Below, piece by piece: positions 59,256 to 64,000 of a stretch of DNA of 64,000 bases. The notes under the pieces were generated by a model. It saw only the letters and a list, made by a program, of their open reading frames with translations, was not told where the DNA came from and ran no database searches. The stretch is from Opacimonas viscosa. Its GTDB lineage: Bacteria; Pseudomonadota; Gammaproteobacteria; Enterobacterales; Alteromonadaceae. Position numbers and translations under genes: made by a program. The stretch covers positions 1 through 64,000 of the forward strand of contig NZ_JANATA010000017.1 in the NCBI RefSeq assembly GCF_024199005.1, in the 5' to 3' direction. Position 1 is the first letter of the stretch, and every line of letters begins with the position of its first letter.

Positions 59256-61087
59256 CTGGCTCCCTCCTTTAAACTTAACCATAACTCATGCTCATGAGGA
59301 TCACCGCCGGACATAATCTCGAACCCATGCTGCAAAAATACATTCAACATCGGTTTATTTACCGCTTTCACCAACGCGAACATTTTGTGCAACCCTCTTT
59401 GCACCGCTATTTCAATCATCTGTTCGAGTAGCACTGAGGCCATCCCCATTCCTTGAGAAGTCTCTTTGGTCACAAAAGCCACTTCACACGTCGTTTCTCC
59501 AATTTTGTAAAACCGAGCGACTGCGTGTAATGAAGTTCGAGTGCCTTGTTCTTGAACTAAACACAACGCACAATCATTACTTTGATCAATACTCACTAAA
59601 CTACAAGAGTTTTCTCGTGACATCAATTTTGGATCATAACCATAACGCAGTTCCCGAGTATGTTTCGTGTGAGAATAAAAAAACTCTTGTAAACGTCTTT
59701 CATCAGCTGGGTTGAGCGGCCGTAGCGTGAAATACTCATCCTTTAGCTGAATCTGTCGTAGTTGGATATTCCCGAGCTCAGGAATATCTGTCGGTGTATT
59801 AGCCTGATAATCAGGTACCCAATAGTGCTGTCTAACATCCGCTAGCAGTTGTGCTCTAAATTTAGGATGTGCGATGCGTATCAATTCTAAACTTCGTTCA
59901 CGAATGGATTTCCCTTTTAAATGAGCAATACCAAACTCTGTTACAACAAAATCAACATGACCGCGTGAAGTGACAACACCCGCACCGGGTTGCAAATTCG
60001 CAACAATCCTTGATACTGATTGCTGGTGTGCCGTTGAAGGTAATGCAATGATGGATTTACCACCTAACGACAAGTTTGCCCCTGTAACAAAATCCATTTG
60101 TCCACCAATACCAGAATAAAAATCATGCCCGATCGAGTCAGCAACCACTTGTCCGGTTAAATCGACTTCGATCGCAGAGTTGATGGAAATCATATTGTCA
60201 TTTCGTGCAATATTAGTGGGTTTGTTGACATAGTGGCTTGGATAAAACTCGACGTGCGGATTTTCATGCACAAAATCATATAGCGTTTGACTCCCCATAC
60301 AAAAACTAGTGACCGCTTTTCCAGGATGAAATGTTTTATAACGGTTGGTAATGACACGTTGTTGCATCAGATGCATGACGCCATCACTGAGCATTTCAGT
60401 ATGCAACCCTAGATCTTGGTGTTGTGTTAAAGAAGCCAATACAGCATCAGGGATTTTACCAATACCTAATTGTAAAGTTGCCCGATCAGGCACCAATAAA
60501 GCAACATATTGCCCTATCCGTTCAGTGATGGATGTTTGTTTAGCAATGGGTAAAGTAGCAATAGGGACTTCACTGTTTACTACCGCTGCAAACTTTTCTA
60601 TGTGTAAAAAACTCTGCCCCATTGTACGTGGCATTTTTGGGTTTATCTGGGCCACTATATATTTTGCAGCTTTAGCTGCAGTATGCGTAATATCAACTGC
60701 GACGCCACAGGAACAATAACCAAATTCATCAGGAGGTGAAACCTGGATAAGTGCCACATCAATCGGCAGGGTTCCATCTTGTAGCAGTGTGGGTATTTCG
60801 GACAAAAAACAAGGCGTATAATCGGCACGGCCTGCAGCGACGGCTTGACGAATTTCTGGTCCTGAGATGAAAAAAGTATTTACTTTAAAGTGCGCTGAGT
60901 TTTCTGGTGCGGCCCACGGAGCGTCACCTAAAGTAGAAATTTGTAAGATCTCCACATCTGAGAGATTTCGTTTATGTGCTAATAATTGTGCTAACAACGT
61001 TTCTGGAAGACCAGCATTTGCCCCTATATAAATACGGTTACCAGACTGTACTAACTCAGTCCAATGCGCATTGACTTGTTTTGTCAT
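59252..61087 (-). CDS. Acetyl-CoA hydrolase/transferase fused to a GNAT acetyltransferase
   Basis: A 611-residue fusion. Residues about 5-430 are a class I CoA-transferase/acetyl-CoA hydrolase related to 4-hydroxybutyrate CoA-transferase, with GFGYCSCGV-like QVSPPDEFGYCSCGVAVD, SGIGGQMDFVTGA and VTEFGIAHLKGKS segments. Residues about 445-605 are a GNAT acetyltransferase with acetyl-CoA-binding motif A in VTKETSQGMGMASVLLEQM. The fused domains could link acetyl-CoA supply to protein acetylation. The gene is translationally coupled to the deacetylase and lies upstream of acs. The ATG has AAAGGT. The acceptor is not known; Acs is the obvious candidate. Confidence 0.88.
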   Translation of the reverse strand: MTKQVNAHWTELVQSGNRIYIGANAGLPETLLAQLLAHKRNLSDVEILQISTLGDAPWAAPENSAHFKVNTFFISGPEIRQAVAAGRADYTPCFLSEIPTLLQDGTLPIDVALIQVSPPDEFGYCSCGVAVDITHTAAKAAKYIVAQINPKMPRTMGQSFLHIEKFAAVVNSEVPIATLPIAKQTSITERIGQYVALLVPDRATLQLGIGKIPDAVLASLTQHQDLGLHTEMLSDGVMHLMQQRVITNRYKTFHPGKAVTSFCMGSQTLYDFVHENPHVEFYPSHYVNKPTNIARNDNMISINSAIEVDLTGQVVADSIGHDFYSGIGGQMDFVTGANLSLGGKSIIALPSTAHQQSVSRIVANLQPGAGVVTSRGHVDFVVTEFGIAHLKGKSIRERSLELIRIAHPKFRAQLLADVRQHYWVPDYQANTPTDIPELGNIQLRQIQLKDEYFTLRPLNPADERRLQEFFYSHTKHTRELRYGYDPKLMSRENSCSLVSIDQSNDCALCLVQEQGTRTSLHAVARFYKIGETTCEVAFVTKETSQGMGMASVLLEQMIEIAVQRGLHKMFALVKAVNKPMLNVFLQHGFEIMSGGDPHEHELWLSLKEGAR

Positions 61088-61293
61088 AGTGTACCTTTGT
61101 GGAAATAATCACTTTATTATTAACCACAATTAAAATTCACTATTGATCTAGCGCAAGTAAACTTGAAATAGTTATCCCATTTTCCCTCAGAAAATATCTA
61201 GTAAAGCTTATTGTATATTGGCTTAGCTGGTACGATTATCTAATATCTCTACTCTCAAAAAAGTCATTAGTGGTGGGAGTATTTGGTATTGGC

Positions 61294-61692
61294 TTATCTA
61301 GCAAAACTTTCTAATGCGATTAAAGCCTCTTTGGATTTTTCTTTTTGCACAAAGATATGATCATGATAAAAACCAGCAATGACATTTGCACTGATCCCAT
61401 ATTCTTTTAACTTACTGGCAAAAGCGGCAGTCAGACCTACGGCCTCAAGACTAGAATGCACCGTCAATGTAATACAATTAAATACACCAGAGAATGACAA
61501 GTCATGTTGTTGTGCAATGGTTAAGGGAACGACTAACGTCATACCTTCATCCTCGATAAACATGGCTTTGGCTTGATACGCAGCACAGTCTTCATAATGC
61601 TTTTCTACCAGACTAACAAACACATAGTCAGTCTCTAATAGTTCAGGTTTCATGGAAGCAAGTAAAGAAGCTAAGTCTGTTTCTCCGGACAT
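61294..61692 (-). CDS. ACT-domain protein of unknown function
   Basis: A 132-residue soluble protein with two ACT-like halves. The first contains DYVFVSLVEKHYEDCAAYQAKAMFIEDEGMTLVVP. The second contains CITLTVHSSLEAVGLTAAFASKLKEYGISANVIAGFYHDHIFV, a typical ACT beta-alpha-beta pattern. Proteins like this are found in many bacteria and may bind amino acids, but their role is unproven. It stands alone between the CoA-transferase gene and the two-component pair, with a 206-bp gap upstream of the former. Confidence 0.85.
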   Translation of the reverse strand: MSGETDLASLLASMKPELLETDYVFVSLVEKHYEDCAAYQAKAMFIEDEGMTLVVPLTIAQQHDLSFSGVFNCITLTVHSSLEAVGLTAAFASKLKEYGISANVIAGFYHDHIFVQKEKSKEALIALESFAR

Positions 61693-61731
61693 TACATATC
61701 TCTTAGAGTAAAAGGTCCTGTTATGTTAGCC

Positions 61732-63216
61732 CTAACTATTGTTCAATACAAAATAAAAATGCGTACCTTTACCTAGCTCACTTTCCACTTGAAGTTGGCT
61801 ACCTAGTTTAGAGACCAGCTGCTGGCAAATGGATAAGCCCAAGCCAACATGTTTGTGTTGATCGGTTTGTGTATTACTAGCTTGATATCGAGGTGTAAAA
61901 ATAGCGTCTAACTCATCTTTAGCAATCCCAATTCCATTATCACATACAGCAATAATTACCGAGCCCTGCTTATTGAGTTTAGCTTCTAAACATACCTCTC
62001 CATTTTCTTTGGTATGTCGTATAGCATTATCAATGAGATTAGTAAGCACTCGCTCTACTTTTTCTAAATCCGACTTAACATACAAATGTTGTTCGGGCAT
62101 TTCAATACGCAATAGCACATTTTCCTGCTCAGCTTTAATCGCAAATTTCGCTAGCACATCATGTAATAATTCTGATATTGAAAAGGATTCGTGTTGCAAA
62201 CGAACATGACCACCTTCCAAATAAGCTAGTTCAAATATTTGATCGATTAGATGCTTCAAATTGCGTAAATTTTTCAACGATATTTGGATAAACGTTTTCT
62301 GCTGAGCGGGGGTTAATTGTTCATGTTGAATACTTAAGGTTTCAATGTAGCCTTGTAAGTTAGCAAGAGGTGTCCGTAAATCATGTGAAATATCAGCCAG
62401 TAATTGCTTTCTTGAGGCGTCATTTGCTTGCAATACCACCATTTGTTTTTCAATATGATCTAACATTGCATTGAAAGAAAAGCCAAGTTGCTGCACCTCA
62501 TTATGTGAGTTGGCTACCCAAGCCTTCTTTTCGATACTCACTTGGTCTAAATCAAACTCGTATTCACGCACTTTTAGCATATCGTTACTGAGTTCTTTAA
62601 GGGGCAATGTAAAAAACTTAAAGAGGAGAAGTAATGCAAAAAGTAGAAAAACAATAGCGGCAATAAAAGCAATAAAGGCTGAACGTATAGCATGATTACT
62701 CGTAATATTGGCCCAGACAGTATCATATTCAACGCCACCTATAATCACATATAAATAACCTTGGAGCCCATTTGCATTATTCACCGGAGCAACAGAGAAA
62801 ATTTTATTGGTATCAATACCCTTGGGGTCTATCCCATAAATCGGAAGCTGTGGCGATGGAGCTAATAACGCATTTATAGGTGCCAACTCGACTTGCATAG
62901 TATGTATATCTGCCATATCTCCAGAATAGGTAAGTACCTCTCCAGCAGGAGATATGAAGTAGAATTCAAAACTAGGTCCTAGCACCATTTGCGTATGAAA
63001 TAAATTCTCGAGCGCAGCATAATCCGTCACCCCCTCAGCCAATAAAGGGTTGTCATTGGCCAGATGTGTAGCGAGATCTAGATGAAGAGTCTGTTCTGCT
63101 AATTTTTGCATGGTGTTTTGTGACTGCCCAGAAAGCCAGACAAAACCCGCTAATATAATAATAAAACCGGCGACTAGGGAGATCGCTAAACGCTGATAAA
63201 AACATAACTTAATCAT
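61732..63216 (-). CDS. Sensor histidine kinase (EnvZ/BaeS type)
   Basis: A 494-residue membrane kinase. There is a first helix at about 11-31, a periplasmic sensing domain to about 175 and a second helix at about 178-203. A HAMP-like linker follows, then HisKA with the phospho-acceptor in ISHDLRTPLANLQGY, and a HATPase domain with NLIDNAIRHT, DNGIGIAKDEL and VGLGLSICQQL. It overlaps the response regulator gene as ATGA, so the two form one unit. The signal cannot be inferred from the sequence. Confidence 0.93.
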   Translation of the reverse strand: MIKLCFYQRLAISLVAGFIIILAGFVWLSGQSQNTMQKLAEQTLHLDLATHLANDNPLLAEGVTDYAALENLFHTQMVLGPSFEFYFISPAGEVLTYSGDMADIHTMQVELAPINALLAPSPQLPIYGIDPKGIDTNKIFSVAPVNNANGLQGYLYVIIGGVEYDTVWANITSNHAIRSAFIAFIAAIVFLLFALLLLFKFFTLPLKELSNDMLKVREYEFDLDQVSIEKKAWVANSHNEVQQLGFSFNAMLDHIEKQMVVLQANDASRKQLLADISHDLRTPLANLQGYIETLSIQHEQLTPAQQKTFIQISLKNLRNLKHLIDQIFELAYLEGGHVRLQHESFSISELLHDVLAKFAIKAEQENVLLRIEMPEQHLYVKSDLEKVERVLTNLIDNAIRHTKENGEVCLEAKLNKQGSVIIAVCDNGIGIAKDELDAIFTPRYQASNTQTDQHKHVGLGLSICQQLVSKLGSQLQVESELGKGTHFYFVLNNS

Positions 63217-63920
63217 ACAAATTTATACCCTACACCCCAAACTGTTTGAATGTATTTAGGTGACTCTGGAATGGGTTCTATTTTTCCGCGCAAACGATTC
63301 ATAGTAGAGTTTACAGTATGTTCATAGCCACTGTGGGTATAGCCCCATACTGACTCCAATAACTGTGCTCGAGAAAATACCTGTCCCTGATGAGTAATCA
63401 AATAATAGAGCAACTCAAACTCAGTGGCTGTCAATTCAATATCCTTTTCAGCTAAGCAAACTTTGTGTTGCTCAGGATAAATACTCAACTCTCCTACTGT
63501 TATGGCTGCTTGGACTTTATTAACTAAAGGTTCCGCTAAACGCGATTTTAGATAGGCTGTTTTGCGTAATTGGGCTCGAACGCGAGCTTGTAACTCAGGA
63601 ATACTAAAAGGTTTAGTCATGTAGTCATCCGCACCTAACTCAAGACCAAGCACATGATCTGTTTCAGAGTTTTTGGCAGTTAACATAATGATAGATTGAT
63701 GAGGTTTGACTTGGCGGATCTCACGACAGATGTCCAAGCCATTCATCGACGGTAAAGTAATGTCGAGCAACATAATAATATAATCGTTATGTAGAGCAGC
63801 TTGATAGGCTGCTTTACCATCAGAAAAATGGTCAATAGGGTAACCGAGTTCAGCTAAATTAACCTGTAGTAATACACTGATATCAGGATCATCTTCTACA
63901 ATTAACACTCTATCGACCAT
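63213..63920 (-). CDS. OmpR-family response regulator
   Basis: A 235-residue regulator with a receiver domain (acidic pair in VEDDPD, phospho-acceptor D53 in LLDITLPSMNG, KPF motif in YMTKPFSIPEL). The C-terminal winged helix contains ELTATEFELLYYLITHQGQVFSRAQLLESVWGY and ends in VWGVGYKFV. The longer frame was trimmed to the ATG at 63920, which has AAGGAAG at seven bases. It is the first gene of the pair with the kinase. The regulon is unknown; no other gene next to it is visible before the window edge. Confidence 0.94.
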   Translation of the reverse strand: MVDRVLIVEDDPDISVLLQVNLAELGYPIDHFSDGKAAYQAALHNDYIIMLLDITLPSMNGLDICREIRQVKPHQSIIMLTAKNSETDHVLGLELGADDYMTKPFSIPELQARVRAQLRKTAYLKSRLAEPLVNKVQAAITVGELSIYPEQHKVCLAEKDIELTATEFELLYYLITHQGQVFSRAQLLESVWGYTHSGYEHTVNSTMNRLRGKIEPIPESPKYIQTVWGVGYKFV

Positions 63921-64000
63921 AATGACTTCCTTGTTTTTATTATTCAATCCGTGTCACAGTTAATCGAATCACGGGATTATCAAACTTATGACTAGCATCA

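Noticed and set aside
1-64000. Mobile elements, CRISPR arrays, tRNA or rRNA genes
   Set aside because: I looked for transposase motifs, regularly spaced repeats and tRNA-like ends and found none that I could support by eye.

Overview
The window is one contiguous piece of a marine gammaproteobacterial chromosome. By eye the GC content is about 40 percent. The gene content (Na+-NQR operon, alginate lyases of families PL6 and PL17, Oar-like and catecholate-type TonB-dependent receptors, CrbS/CrbR acetate control, mdh next to argR) fits Alteromonadaceae, most likely the Glaciecola/Paraglaciecola lineage. That placement is inference from family content, not from a marker gene. I see no rRNA, tRNA, CRISPR array, insertion sequence or phage gene.

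Region 1 (51-10532, all minus strand) is an alginate-catabolism operon read from right to left: DEH reductase, PL6 lyase, PL17 oligoalginate lyase, KdgF, an MFS uronate transporter, KDG kinase, KDPG aldolase, class II fructose-bisphosphate aldolase and a fructose-1,6-bisphosphatase gene that stops at about 208 codons, far short of the family length. Together they take alginate to pyruvate and glyceraldehyde-3-phosphate, with an added gluconeogenic branch at the end. A promoter with operator-like half-sites lies in front of the DEH reductase gene, and a perfect 20-bp hairpin separates that gene from the PL6 gene.

Region 2 (10533-18196) holds a remnant of a winged-helix regulator, a small PH-domain protein, a serine/threonine ammonia-lyase, pckA, an aldo/keto reductase, dinB, nqrM and apbE. 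Region 3 (18382-24250) is the complete nqrABCDEF operon, with its maturation genes apbE and nqrM directly downstream. Region 4 (24741-32452) is housekeeping: fabV, fklB, ppc, mdh, argR and a YghU-type glutathione transferase, with clear intrinsic terminators.

Region 5 (32636-49118) is more accessory. It contains a periplasmic binding protein overlapping a hybrid histidine kinase, a large Oar-like receptor, uridine kinase with a NupC-type transporter, an isopenicillin-N-synthase-like oxygenase, a BCCT transporter with a MarR regulator, and a TonB-dependent receptor followed by a TPR-sulfotransferase.

Region 6 (49074-61087) is an acetate module: a DnaQ-like exonuclease, a cNMP/CBS/DUF294 nucleotidyltransferase, the SLC5-fused sensor kinase CrbS, the response regulator CrbR, acetyl-CoA synthetase, then a histone-deacetylase-like protein translationally coupled to a CoA-transferase fused to a GNAT acetyltransferase. 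The neighbourhood therefore holds transcriptional control of acs and also a candidate pair of enzymes for adding and removing acetyl groups on the Acs lysine. The acs/deacetylase gap also carries a strong plus-strand terminator with no gene in front of it, which suggests a small RNA. Region 7 (61294-63920) is an ACT-domain protein and an OmpR/EnvZ-type two-component pair.
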